Positions 41,690-54,100 of a DNA stretch of 64,000 bases are shown in pieces; within the stretch, counting starts at the first letter, position 1; every line of letters starts with the position of its first letter. Origin of the DNA: Mytilus edulis (lineage: Eukaryota > Mollusca > Bivalvia > Mytilida > Mytilidae); contig NC_092354.1 of NCBI RefSeq assembly GCF_963676685.1, forward strand, positions 72,652,178 to 72,716,177, written 5' to 3'. Under the pieces are notes generated by a model. That model did not search any database and was not told where the DNA came from. It was given only the letters and a program-made list of their open reading frames with translations. Both the position numbers and the translations under genes were made by a program.

Positions 41690-43275
41690 ACAGGATAACA
41701 TATTGTAAACATTGTTTAGAGCAGGATACGGCTGCCAGACAGCACTTGAGGAATCATTGAGGATTGGAAGAAAGCTATTGATGATAATCAATATATTGCT
41801 GCTGTGTTGATTGACCTCTCGAAAACCTTTGATTGCCTTCCTCATAATTTATTAATTTTAAAACTAAAGGCCTATGGGTTATCTGAAACAGCTTTAAGCT
41901 TGATAGACAGCTATTAAAGTAAAGGAAAAACAATGTGTAAACGTTCGTATAGATATTAGTACCTGGAAAGATATATATAAACATGATAAAGGTGTGCCGC
42001 AATGCTCTATATTAGGACCTGTACTTTTTAACATTTTCTTGAATGACATTTTTCATTTTGTTTCAAGCAGTTCATTGTATAATTATGCAGATGACAATAC
42101 TTTGTCATATTCACACTCTTATATAGACACTGTGGTAAATATTCCAGAAAAAGAAAGCTTAGAGCTAATAAATTGGTTCAGTCTAAATTATGAAGGCCAA
42201 CCCTAACAAATTTCAGGCAATTGCCATAGGCAAGAAAACTTTTTGAAAACTAATTTGATTTAATATAAATGGTAATATTATACATTGTGAAAAAGAAGTA
42301 AAATTATTGGGTGTAACAATTGATTATCAACTTAAGTTTGATGCCCATAATTCCAACATTTGTAAAAAGGCATCAAGACAATTACATGTACTTAAACGTA
42401 TTGGTAAACATTTAACAAAATTAGGTAGACTTACTATATATTATTCATTTATTATGTCAAATTTTAATTATTGTCCTGTGATATGGTACTTCTGTGGTGA
42501 TTGTTACACCAGAAAAATAGAGAAAATACAGGAGCGTGCCCTTAGATTTATATATGAAGACTATTGTAGTATTTATCAACAACTGTTAATTAAATCAAAA
42601 TTACCAAGCTTAGAAATCAGGAGAATTAGAATGATAACAATAGAGGTATATAAAATTATTAATAAACAATGTCCATTATATCTACATGAACTTATTGAAA
42701 TTAAAAAATGTAATTACTCTTTAAGAAACAACAACATAGCAGATGTTCCCAGAGTAAAAACAACTACCCATGGGCTACACTCATTTAGATATGCTGGAGC
42801 CAAACTCTGGAACGAACTGCCAAATAAGATGAGGGGAGAAGTGCCATTGGGTCAGTTTAAAAGTTTGGTTGGTAATTGGGAGGGCAGTTCGTGTCAGTGT
42901 TCCTCCTGCAGATCTCAGTGAGCTGTAGATCAGTTTATTTATTTATCTTGAATACTCTGGCTTTTAAATTATTAGGCATAATTTTTTATTTTGTGTTCTT
43001 AATGCTTGAATTACTTTTAGTAATTTATAATAGCTATTGCATGCATGATAATTTGCCTGCATTTTATGTTTGCTTATATGCTTTAATTGTGCTTATTAAT
43101 TGCTGTGCTTGATAACATTATTTATTTTGCATGATGTGCTTTATGTTTTATGTGTTTTATGTATTGTGCTTGTATTATATGTATGTCGGATAAAAGCTCT
43201 ACAGAGCTTATGTTGTATTGTTTTATGTATAACCGGCTTTAAATAAATCTGTTATGCTTTATGCTTTTTATTGTT
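41690..43275 (+). pseudogene. 5'-truncated jockey/CR1-like reverse transcriptase relic
   Basis: Encodes remnants of a non-LTR reverse transcriptase: GYGCQTAL, GPVLFNIFLNDI, YADDNTLS, then a 204-codon open segment (42307-42921) with the thumb/C-terminal region (LGVTIDYQLKFDAH, YCPVIW, ERALRFIY, AGAKLWNELP). There is no endonuclease, and stops and frameshifts break the polymerase before and after the YADD box. The 3' part to about 43275 is the untranslated tail. The same truncation and stops in duplicon 2 show that it was inserted and dead before the duplication. Confidence 0.85.
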
Positions 43276-43386
43276 AAAGGAAAGGTACCAGTTCAGGAAT
43301 ATAAAAAGAAATACAAAAAAAACCAAGCACAATCTTTTAAATAAGTTCAAATAATAAGTAGAAATCAGTCAATTGACTAATTGACT

Positions 43387-43569
43387 AATTGGCCGTTTCA
43401 AAATCTAAAGGACTATGGGTAATTTAATTGTTCGCACCCCCAAATGAAAATAACGTCACGTCATTGGTTGAACTTCCATTGTTTAGGACGATTTTAACCA
43501 AACACGACGTTTTGGTGTACACTTTTGAAAATATTACCCAGAATGCATTAGATTCTGAAACGGCGAATT
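43387..43569. mobile_element. MITE with CCGTTTCAGAATCTAA termini
   Basis: About 183 bp with inverted ends of about 30 bases: aattggccgtttcaaaatc on the left, gattctgaaacggcgaatt on the right, then ATGGGTAAT and ATTACCCAG further in. Shared with 55738-55920. No coding frame. Confidence 0.85.
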
Positions 43570-43818
43570 GAAACTTAGTGAAATTAAGCACACAAAGAAA
43601 CAGCTGAATATAATTTGGTCAGCACATTTAGACGACAGTTTTTTTGAGGCCTTAATTCTAGAAAAAAAATTCCCTGTTAATGAATAGGCAGACATCACTA
43701 AATATGGTTTAAAACACATAACGACACTATCCATAAACCTTATACTATTTCAACATTATGCTCATAGAATACTGTATTCTAGACATTTATATTCCTATTC
43801 GGTTTTTTTTACATTTAG

Positions 43819-43930
43819 CACCGGTACCTTGACGTTGAGTGAATTTCCAACATTAGCAATGGACTGGACGAATAACATGAGTGTGGTGGTAAACAGACAA
43901 GAAGATCTTGCTACAGATTCTGTAATTTAG
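43819..43930 (+). CDS. Possible alternative terminal exon, copy 1
   Basis: T-rich tract and CATTTAG precede it. AATAAA (43931-43936) follows directly. Joined in phase 1 it would add only a few residues (x-P-V-P) before tga, so most of it would be 3' UTR. In another frame it is open for 36 codons up to tag (43928-43930), a frame also open in copy 2 (56177-56288), but this would need a phase-2 donor that I do not see. Confidence 0.3.
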
Positions 43931-44598
43931 AATAAAAATGTTTTTATAAATAAATAACGACTTGTTAGTTACCTTTCATAGTTCATAAAGGCTTTTTTTT
44001 ATCAGTCATTAGCATTTTATAGGCATAAGTCGTCGTGATTTATTTTGAGGTTTAACAGTTTTGTTAACAAAGTCAGTCCTGTAGTTTCTGAACAAAATGG
44101 CAAGATAACAAATAATTACAACCTATATGTACACACCTACTTAAATATAAGCTGGATTTATTGGTTGGAAGTTAAAATTCGACAATCCTTAGCTACTATC
44201 GTTCCTCTGATATCGTGGTAAGTTGAAGGCCTCCAGTGTCTGAGCTATTAAATTCAATACTAGCGAGGTCTTTTGATGCAAGATTAGTTTAAGAATCTAG
44301 AATAGAATACCAATCATGTCTTATTACTGATTGGTATTTTTCTTTCATATTATGAGTGATGAAGCAAAAAAAAAGAGACGCTTATTTTGTCGAGGTATTC
44401 AGTGCCACTCAAGTGTATGTTGTCACCTTGTTCTTATCCTCGTAATTGATTTCAAATTAGGTTTGATCATCGGTAAACAAATGATGATGATAAATGGCTG
44501 CTGACCGTCCAGCTGCAAATAAATATCAGTATTCAGGAAGAGAACATGTTAATGTAATATGAATATTAACCTTGATTTGTTAAAGACCGACACGCAGA
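43931..44598. other. Distal part of duplicon 1
   Basis: AT-rich, conserved with 56290-56940; no gene recognised. A ctagaatagaataccaatca segment (truncated here) and its near-complement 'ttactgattggtatt' form a weak hairpin near 44295-44340. Confidence 0.5.
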
Positions 44599-44672
44599 GA
44601 CGGGGTTCAAACAAACGACCTTCTTAACTCGAGGAGAACACTCTGCCACGAGACCACCGAGGTTGTGGTATA
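44599..44672 (-). repeat. tRNA-like SINE head at the duplicon edge
   Basis: On the - strand: GGTCTCGTGGCAGAGTG (A-box-like), then about 30 bases, then TTTGAACCCCG (B-box-like GTTTGAACCCC), the pattern of a tRNA-derived SINE head. The acceptor stem does not pair cleanly, so it is not a functional tRNA gene. Confidence 0.5.
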
Positions 44673-45439
44673 CATGTGTGTTTTTAGTTTATCATCAGGA
44701 ATCAGTAAGAGCTCATTTCTGAAACTTATATTCTTGTATTGAGATAAAACATGAAAGTCTAATGCACATAGATTCTCGATACAAAAGAATATGAACAATC
44801 TTTTCTAGTATATGTGTAACCTATCATGTCATAGTTCAAATATTTAAAAATCGGTATTTATTACACTTCGGCGACGCAAGCAAAATGTAGGAGTTCACTG
44901 GTCATGCAATTGCCTTAGTATTTGTTTAATAATCTATTTGTCTCGATATTAGAATGTTCAGATAAAAACGTCTGTTGCCTTAATCATACTTTGTCTAACT
45001 TCAATATTGGTATACGGGTTCCTTGTAAGGTTAACGTGTCTGTCAGACAGAGTTTTCTTGACCTTGACCTCATTTTATAAATGAGAAGATGCTTGGACTT
45101 ATTTTTAAAGTCTACCAAATGGTCAACTATATGTGGTATTTGCATTGATTGTAAGGTGTATATGTCTGTTTGGTTTATTTGACCTTGACCTCATTTTCAT
45201 GGATCATTGAGGTTATTAAGTTTATGTAAAACTTTATCGTTAGAAATATCAAAATTAAGTGAATCATGAATAGTAAGGCATGTAGCTATCTCTTGTTCAT
45301 TTTAGATCCAACATTCACTTTTCGTTTTACAGTTTATTAAAACAAAAGAGGATCCCGACAACGAAATAAACGAAATACCCTATCTAGAACATGTTGTACT
45401 CTGCGATCTGTAATTAGTGTTGTTTTTTATGCGGGGATG
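44673..45439. repeat. Spacer between duplicons, with a gaccttgacctcatttt repeat
   Basis: Unique-looking AT-rich DNA. At about 45000-45250 is a dispersed mussel repeat in which 'tgaccttgacctcatttt' occurs twice, about 120 bases apart, each time with a similar 'ggt...tgtctgt' segment before it. Confidence 0.5.
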
Positions 45440-45445
45440 TATAAG
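45440..45445 (+). promoter_or_regulatory. Possible TATA box in the spacer
   Basis: TATAAG about 64 bases before the ATG at 45509; spacing fits a short leader. Confidence 0.35.
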
Positions 45446-45508
45446 AACCCTGCCCCGACCAGTTTGTGTTTTTGTTTGATGTGTTTGTGCAAAAAGGAAT
45501 GTACACTG

Positions 45509-45551
45509 ATGATACTGATCGTTGTTCTAGTAATTTATTTGCCACGACAAA
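45509..45551 (+). CDS. Possible signal-peptide exon in the spacer
   Basis: ATG followed by MILIVVLVIYLPRQ, a hydrophobic signal-like segment, ending in phase 1 before a perfect gtaagt. A candidate partner exon lies at 46579-46649 (acceptor TTTCAATCTTAG; FLKAYDLFHVHREEHRHRI then tga), giving a 37-residue product. Its phase would also allow splicing to exon 2 of duplicon 2 (48961), making it an alternative first exon. No paralogue seen in the window. Confidence 0.35.
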
Positions 45552-46578
45552 GTAAGTGTAAGTGATAAAGTCCATTCTATTATTTTGTTGATTGATGAAT
45601 TCAAAGAAACGCTGAGCGTTTGGTTTTACTGTAGTTTCTTCTTATCGTGTTTTTCCTTTTGGTCACTGTTCAGATTCTTACTTTTTGTTCTAATGTATCT
45701 ATTTGTTTATCTATTTTTGTACTTCGAATATTAAATCTTTAAGTATTTTAGTCCCTCATGACCTTTTACGTTTTTTTATTTTCATTTTGATACAAAGTAA
45801 GATGTTAGCCAATATTCATCTACAAAACAAAAACATTAATTTTGATATGCAATTATCACACTTATTTATTAAGTAGGTACATGTAAGCACGTTGATTTTC
45901 ACAGGCTAATAATGGGCCACCTCATCAAATATGAAATACAAATATACAATAGCTAGTTTACCTGGAGACGTGTATGAGACAAGCAAACGCCCAGAGTTTT
46001 TAGTATCAATTTTTATTTTACAGTTTGAAGATGTGTTAATTTGATGAATTACGGAATTGAAAATAATCCAAACTATAGGTTGCATAGGCTTAGTTTACAA
46101 ATGTAATAGCAGGTACACATAAATGTATGAATTTCTATTCCTCAAACACATGTACTTGTCTCGGTAAATGTTAGATTAACGACTAATTAATAATTAATTA
46201 ATTATGCAAATATTTTAGGGATTTGCAAGTTGTATTTCCATTGAGATTATAAAGTTCCATTCCCTCATCCATCTCATCATGGTGCATTGACTTTGAAACA
46301 TCATAATGTGTGTGTTTAGGTTTGAGTGAGGGGAACGACTTAGTAAGAGTCAATGATATTTTTTTTTTGCAATGAAATTAGCATTGGCACTTCTGATTTC
46401 TATGAAAATTGTTTAGCTCACTACCTTCAACCATAGTTTATGACTTTGAATATTTGCATAACTTACATATCAAAGTTTTGCTTTTTTTAATTTCAACATT
46501 TGCATTATCAAAATAAAAAATATTCGAGACTAACCTTTGTATTTATATGATCAACATTTTATTTTCTTTCAATCTTAG
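45552..46578 (+). other. Spacer, possible intron
   Basis: AT-rich; no repeat recognised apart from an attaat-type run near 46185. Confidence 0.4.
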
Positions 46579-46649
46579 ATTTCTTAAAAGCCTACGATTT
46601 ATTTCATGTTCATCGCGAAGAACACCGACACAGAATTTGCATGATATGA
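46579..46649 (+). CDS. Possible second exon of the spacer mini-gene
   Basis: Follows TTTCAATCTTAG. Phase-1 entry matches the donor at 45552. Encodes a basic, His-rich 22-residue tail and stops at tga. Short enough to be chance. Confidence 0.28.
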
Positions 46650-46789
46650 GAAAGTAGGTTCGACATCATTTAGTATCGAAATGTGAGAAGTACACAAGTG
46701 TAAAGAACAAATCTTCTTTACGTTTATGGCTTAAATTACATCAATACAGAATTATCAATTAGTAATAGTTTCAAGTTTCATTTACAATA

Positions 46790-47180
46790 TTACCCGTTAT
46801 ATGTATCCATATTTCGGTGCAGGTAGAAATAACTGAGGTTGACTTAGTTTCAGTCGATTATGTTGGTCCCTCTTCTAAAGATCTGTATTGACAAGCTAGA
46901 CTGGGAACTTGCACGTTGCTGTACGTTTTCTAGTTATATGAAGTGTGCGGTTGTATGTTGCGTACTGCCACATTTTTTACAACTTGTACGTGCATTGCAT
47001 TCCCGACTTTTGTGTGACGCAAAATCGCAATACTTGTAACAGACATTGTTTTGTTTCAAAAGACCTTTGCGTTCCTCTATTGAACGCTCGACATTCATTT
47101 AAAGAATGCTTTGTATTGTGCAGAATACAAAGACCTTGTTTACTGTCATCTCCAGATCGCTGCACAACCGTTGTTTTCTT
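46790..47180 (-). pseudogene. BEL/Pao-like relic, copy 2 fragment
   Basis: Carries the same CILHNTKHSLNECR-type region as 34592-34780. The protease-like and downstream blocks of the copy 1 relic are absent because the duplication starts inside the relic. Confidence 0.6.
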
Positions 47181-47959
47181 TTACATTAATTTTCAATATT
47201 AATCAATTAAATTAAAATGTGTACTTTGTTTAACGTATTTTAATTTTACTATAATTTATATTATGTTTGAATATCATTTTTGGTGTCGTGATTGGCAAAT
47301 AAAAAGTGTGTCTGTCTGTCTGACTGTCTGTCTGTCTGTCTGGTTTTTTTTTAATTCCAAAAAATATTAAATTTCAAAACAGAATTGTGAATATTTTGAT
47401 TAGTCATTTTTTAGTCCTTGACTTATTGAATGTGACTTTCTTTCTTCTTTTTTTTCTGCTTGTTCATCTACTAATCACAATGAAAAAGGGGAGTGTTGAG
47501 ATCTATGAAGAATAATTATGCAATTTCATCAGTTATTGTCTAAAGTTTACGATTGTTTTAAACGCATGCACCTGTAAATGTAGACAACTATATGATGATT
47601 TGTAATAGCTTTTGGTTATTGGTGTCGTAGTGTTTCTTGTAAATTGATCTATCGTTTTGTCTATGCTTTTCTCTCAGGCAAAAGTTCGTTATTTTTGGTA
47701 TGTGTACTCTTATACTTATCTTATACAATTGAATGCTAATTTCTTTTATATTACTGCTATCACATTGTTCAATGCAGTAATCATGGTAATGTGAAATTCA
47801 TCAGTAAACAAGGTATGAAATATTCATTTCCGATAAAATGTCATACTCGGAACGGCAGATGGTGTATTTTTCTTCTTTTTCATCGGGCACTAACTTATCT
47901 TTGATCAGGTTTATTCAAATAATATTTCTTATATAACGTCAATATTATTGCATGTTTAG
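47181..47959 (+). other. Upstream region of copy 2 gene
   Basis: Counterpart of 34801-35603; includes a tgtctgtc run at 47308-47342 that is expanded relative to copy 1. Confidence 0.55.
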
Positions 47960-47967
47960 TATAAAAG
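47960..47967 (+). promoter_or_regulatory. TATA box of copy 2 gene
   Basis: TATAAAAG in the same context (agtataaaagcacggcg) as copy 1, about 95 bases before the ATG at 48062. Confidence 0.7.
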
Positions 47968-48061
47968 CACGGCGTTGTTATAATTTTTTTTATTGCGATA
48001 AGCTTTTTTTTCCAAAAATAATCTTTCCCAAATACTGCACCAGAAAACTGTAGTTGACAAA

Positions 48062-48110
48062 ATGATTCGAATACCGATATTTCTCTTGATACTTCTATTG
48101 GTTGTTGGTG
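48062..48110 (+). CDS. Copy 2 gene, exon 1 (signal peptide)
   Basis: Identical in sequence to copy 1 exon 1 (MIRIPIFLLILLLVVG), with donor gtaagt. Confidence 0.75.
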
Positions 48111-51100
48111 GTAAGTAGAACTAATATGTCTTTGATATATTTCTGTAATTAGAAAAATTAAAATGATACACGACAACAAAATGACATTCCCCCCCGCTTA
48201 AATCGTCACGGTTTTGAATAGAATATACTCAACGATTGTTTTATAAGCTATCTTCATGCAATGCATACTAAAGAAATTTCATACAAGAAAACAAGTTATA
48301 CCCTGCAGAGGGATCCTCGTGTTGTGAAGATGTTTCGAACTATTGATATGCTAATATACTATTTGATTCCCCATTTTTACTAGATAGTTAACTATTAAGA
48401 AATTAATTTGCAAAAGTTCAATTCTCAGAAAATTAGAATTGCAATGACAAAGATTTAAATCAAGAAACATTTTAAGAAAGCATATGAATGTCAACGTTTG
48501 CTTTGACAAGAAACAGAATTTCAAGAGGCAATGCTTGTTTACTTAACTAAGTAAATACTGTATAGGTTTGTAATCGCTAAAAGAAAACTCACTTGAGCTA
48601 ACAATCCAGTGCGACAGACGCGTGTTTTGTCTACAAAAGACTCATCTAAGACGCTCGAATAAGAGGTAAATAGACCAAACAAGATTTTAATTTGAAATGC
48701 ATATTTGCAAAGTTTTACTGGTTATATAGATATATTTGTTGCTTTTCTGTTTTAAACATGTTATACTCATCGCATGTATGTGTGTTCCATTTGCGCTTTG
48801 GTACACGCTGAATAAAATGTTGATAGAAGTTAGAAACAATAATTAAATAACATCGACAAGAACCTAACAAAAGACTCTAATTTATAAAGCAATATATATA
48901 TGAAACGGACCCTAAATGTTAAGCTACTACTTGTGCTTATTTTTTTATTTTATTTTTTAGATCTTCAAACAAGTCCAATTGACGGCAGTGAATTGCAGGT
49001 AATATCATAGTTTGTTATTGTAGATAATTGCAACCAAATCGTTAAATTGTAAAAAGAAATGCGTTTAAGTTTCTTACAAAATTGTTATATAGATATAGGA
49101 AGATGTGGTGTGGGTGCCAATGAGACAACTCTCCATCCAAATAACAATTTATAAAAGTAAACCATTATAGTCTAATGTACGGCCTTCAACACGGAGCCTT
49201 GGCTCACATCGAACAACAAGCTATAAAGGGCCCCAAAATTACTTGTGAAAAACCATTCAAACGGGAAAACCAACGGTCTAATCTATTTAAAAAACGAGAA
49301 GAGAAAAACACGTTTAAATTACATAAACAAACGACAACTACTGTACATCAGATTCCTGACTTGGGACATGTATAGGTGCAATACAAAAGATACAGATTTC
49401 ATTTTGTTTCAATTGAATTCTAAACTAACTGTAATTATTCCTAAGTACTTGTATATGATTCTAGCTAACAAGCTTACATATAACGAAAGAGTAAACTAAA
49501 TTCCGTGGATTTCTGCATGGTAATTTCGGAGGGTAACGAAGAGTATTTGTATTGTTCCTCTTTTAGAAAAATCTTCTTCGATTAAAACGCTATGGTAGGA
49601 AATATAAGATGCCGAGTTACAGTGGTAGTCACAGTGGTACGTATTAGTCAAATATATAATGGAAGTTGTAAGGTCTTTCATAGGGATACATTAGTAAAAC
49701 TATATTCGTCATCAACGACTTGCAGAATTGAAAAAAGTAATGAAAAATCAATTTAAACGAATTGAAATTTTCTTTTGCTAAACGTACAATTTTATCTAAT
49801 CGACATATATATACTTATTGCTATTACCATTATTCCGTAAATTTCTAATCCTACCGACGAAAACAGTGTTTTGAACGCACATGAGTACCACAACGGGTAC
49901 CACATGTTGATCAGTATGTTCTTACCATATATTGTGTTTGTAAAGAGACACTAACAATCAAAACCAAGGAGTAAACAAAGACTCACAAAACCAAAGGACA
50001 TTTACATCAACAGTTATAAATAATCATCAAGAAACAGCACGAACTCCACTAAAAACCAGGAGTGAAATCAGGTGCTCCGGAAGGATAAGCATTTTCCGCA
50101 CCGTATACGGCACCCGTCGTGTTATTTGTTCAGTTCGGTGATGATGGAAGGTTATTATGACTGAGGAAGAATATCAGATATGATTTCTGACACACTTTTG
50201 TCAAAATGGCCAATCAGCTCATGATGGCGACCGTAAAATTTCTTGAGTGATGACCTTAATTTGATTGATTCAAAGCCCTGTCTTAGCAACTTTTGAGAAA
50301 GCAGTATTCCTCGTTCAACAACTGTTGTTCGTCAGGTCGTTATTTGTATGTTTGACAGTTATGTCAGTTCAGTTTTTTAACTTATGAGATTGAGTATCAT
50401 TTTGGTATCTGATACATCTGTTTTATTACATACTACGCAATTTATGAAAAAATGTACAATTTGATAGATAATTGATTATGTATTTTTTTTATCTGCTTTC
50501 ATTATTTGAATGTACAATGTGGTGTTTCGTTTTAATAAATTTGTTAACTTTGCTTTCATCAGTCTAGAGATATTCAAACGTATATCATTTAAAAAATATT
50601 AACCGTGTTGTAATTTCCTGAAACCACTACAACATACTGTAAACGAATTTATTTTCGCGGATACTTTATTTCGCGTTTACTCCTTACTAACACTTTTCGC
50701 GGCGATTTAATTTCGCGATTTTTAAATTTGCTTGATCATGTTGATGTACATTTTTGTAGTTAAATAGGAAAAGATCCAAATTGTACATATTCGCGACTAT
50801 TTATATTCGCGTTATTTTTGTACTCGCGAATGTCGCGAAAATAAATCGCTCGGGAAAATTAGTTGGTTTACAGTACTTGCATCATTGTTGGTCTAAATTA
50901 ATGACCAAAACACATCTTTAATAATAAGTTAATCAAGTCCCCGGCATGCAAAAAAGAGCAACAGTTCGACCGCTATTTTGGTTTATGCTCCATTAATGAA
51001 CGAAAACAAATATATCAGACAACAATCAACACCAACTACTGAATAACAAACTGCTAACGTTTATCGTTCCAAGACTTCGAGCAATAACATAAAAAAAATT

Positions 51101-54100
51101 GAAAGCCACTGACCCCTCATGAATAAATTATATATGTTTCCGCTTAAAATTATACTGTACAAATAAATCTTTTTTTTTATTATCCTTAATATATCATGTA
51201 TATTCAGAGCAATTACTTCAGAATAGTTTGTATATGAATTTTATCATTTCAATCTAATTTTAAACATTTCTTTCTATATGTTACTGAAAGTTTAAAATAT
51301 TTTGTTGCAACAGTCGACGTCAATCTCTGTGTCAACTGTAATAACAAATATTACAAGTCGCAGCCAGGTTAGTTTCTTCTTACAATTTTTAATATACTAG
51401 ACATGTCATGTGTCATAGAGATGTAAATATTAGTTTCAAGAACGACAGGGGAGGAAAATAGCTACAAAAAAGTAAAATCACAAAAATACTAAACTCCGAG
51501 GACAATTAAAAACAGAAAGTCCCTAATCAAATGGCAAAATCAGTGATAAAAAACATCAAACGAATAGACAACAATTGTCATATTCCTGACTTGGTACAGG
51601 CATTTTCTTGTGTAGAAAATGGTGCAAAAACAGTTGAACATCACCCGTCAACAATTAACTCATCATGTTAATGGCGAATAGTTGTAAATGGTCTTTGTTG
51701 ATTAGGAACAATATATGGAACTTTGTATGACACCCGTTTCTGTATATGGCTGGAACATTTTTTAAATATACTATGTGATTTATCTGACACAACTTTAACC
51801 TTCATTCGACGATTTTAAAACTTCGCATCACCAGCTCAATTACCAGTGTTTGTGAACTAGCAACTTTTTTTTTTAATTCTTGATAGTGAAATCATTGGTT
51901 GTCATCTAAAAATGCATTATATACAGTTTCAATGAAGCAATACTTCTACTATTTTTATTAAATGTCCTACATCGCATACATCATATAGTAAATTTATTTT
52001 TGATTATACTCCTTAAATCAAATATCGTAACACCGAGCAAAGGAATACAACTCCAATTTCAAATATAGTTGTATATTGCATGTGTCAAATTAAGGATCAT
52101 TATACAACTGGTAATAATTTAATTGTGGATGTAACGCGTCTTCTGATTGCCTGACGTTATTTTGTTATCAGCCCATAGACATAATTTACAACGTTTTTTC
52201 ATGGTTTTCTACGGTTTAAAATGGAATTTAGAATTAAATTATAAGAAATGACTGTACTATTTTTTTCGATCTATTCGAAATAACATAAACAATGTGGTGC
52301 TCATTGTTAAATAACCCATTACGTGCGTTATTCAGTGTGCACCAAATTTTTTATGATATTTCTTCATAGACAGTCATTCCTTAAATAATTTGGAATATAT
52401 GACAGATATTAATACATAAGTGGGTATGGTATAATCCAATGAGACAAACACAAAACACCATTATAAGCTTTCAATTGTTGACATTCGACACGAAAGTATG
52501 TTTTAGTTTTTATTTTTATTTCTATTTGACTTCAATTAACATATAAAACTCATAGACTAACTTTATATTATTTACGTTTTTTTTATGACGAAAATACATG
52601 TTCAAAATAGTAAAAGTGTTTCATTTCTAGAGTTTTAAGTCATTTTAAATTCAAATACAATTAAATGATATCCAGATTGACAGGCATAAAATTGGCTTGT
52701 TTAAGAAAATATTTTATTATTATTAACCTTATTTATGAATTTATATGATTATTATCATAGTTATTCCTGACACCACCACACCAACAACACTACCACGTAA
52801 GTTAATCAAATGATGTGTAAGTTAGACAAAATTGTATAAGTTGTTAAATACTATTTTCATTTACAAATAAGAAGATAAGTATAATTGACAATGAGACAAC
52901 TCTGCCACCAGTGTTTACATGTTATGTTAATGGAAGATTCTAGCAATGTTATATTGATCTCATTCACAAAGTTTAATATTATAAATAAATGTTTATAAAT
53001 AAACTCATCATAGATACCAGGATTAAATTTAGTATATACGCCAGACACGCACGTTTCGTCTACAAAAGACTTAAAAAAAAGTTAAAAAGGCCAAATAAAG
53101 TACACAGTTGACGAGCATTGAGAACAAAAATTCCTAAAAGTTTTTCCAAATACAGCTAAGGAAATCTATGCCTAAGGTAGAAAAGCCTTAGTATTTCAAA
53201 AAATTCAAAAATTTGTAAACAGTAACTGATAGTATATTTTTGTTTATTGTATTTAGTTTTAAATCTTCTGTTAATTAGAAAACTGTAAAACATAAACCAT
53301 TCATAAAATAAAGTGTCTTGTTTATGAAAGTTGTGAATATACATTACTGTGTATTCATCTGCATATCATTCATAATTAACAAATAAGACATATTCGAACT
53401 TATTTCTAAGAATATATAATAAGCATGCTACCGCAAATGCATCCAGAAATTTGTAAACAGTAACTGATAGTATATTTTTGTTATATTGTATTTAGTTTTA
53501 AATCTTCTGTTAATTAGAAAACTGTAAAACATAAACCATTCATAAAATAAAGTGTCTTGTTTATGAAAGTTGTGAATATACATTACTGTGTATTCATCTG
53601 CATATTATTCATAATTAACAAATAAGACATATTCGAACTTATTTCTAAGAATATATAATAAGCATGCTACCGCAAATGCATCCAGAAGCATAATCTTTGG
53701 ACATTACAATTTACTCGTATATGGGTTTTGCACGTTTGCGAAGATATGTGTTTATTAATGACCCAATAATTGAGAAAAAGAAATAAATAAGGATAAAATT
53801 GAGAATGGAAATGGGAAATGTGTCAAAGAGACAACAACCCGACCATAAAGCAGACACAGCCGAAGGACACCAATGGGTTGTCAATGCAACGAGAAACTTC
53901 CGCACCCGGAAGCGTCCTTCAGCTTGCCCTTGTACAAATATGTTTACTAGTTCAGTGATTATGGACGTCATACTAAACTCCTAATTATACTCAAGACACA
54001 AAAATTAAAAATCATACATGACTAACAAAGGCCAGAGGCTCCAGACTTGGGACAGGATAACATATTGTAAACATTGTTTAGAGCATGGTACGGCTGCCAG

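Larger units (their letters stand above)
34424..44610 (+). repeat. Segmental duplication, copy 1
   Basis: About 10.2 kb in the same orientation and order as 46786-56970 (offset about 12.36 kb). Homology runs from 'ccgttatatgtatcc' through the five small exons, repeats and RT relic to about 'gtaatat.aatattaacc'. It is high throughout, with indels that distinguish the copies. Confidence 0.95.
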
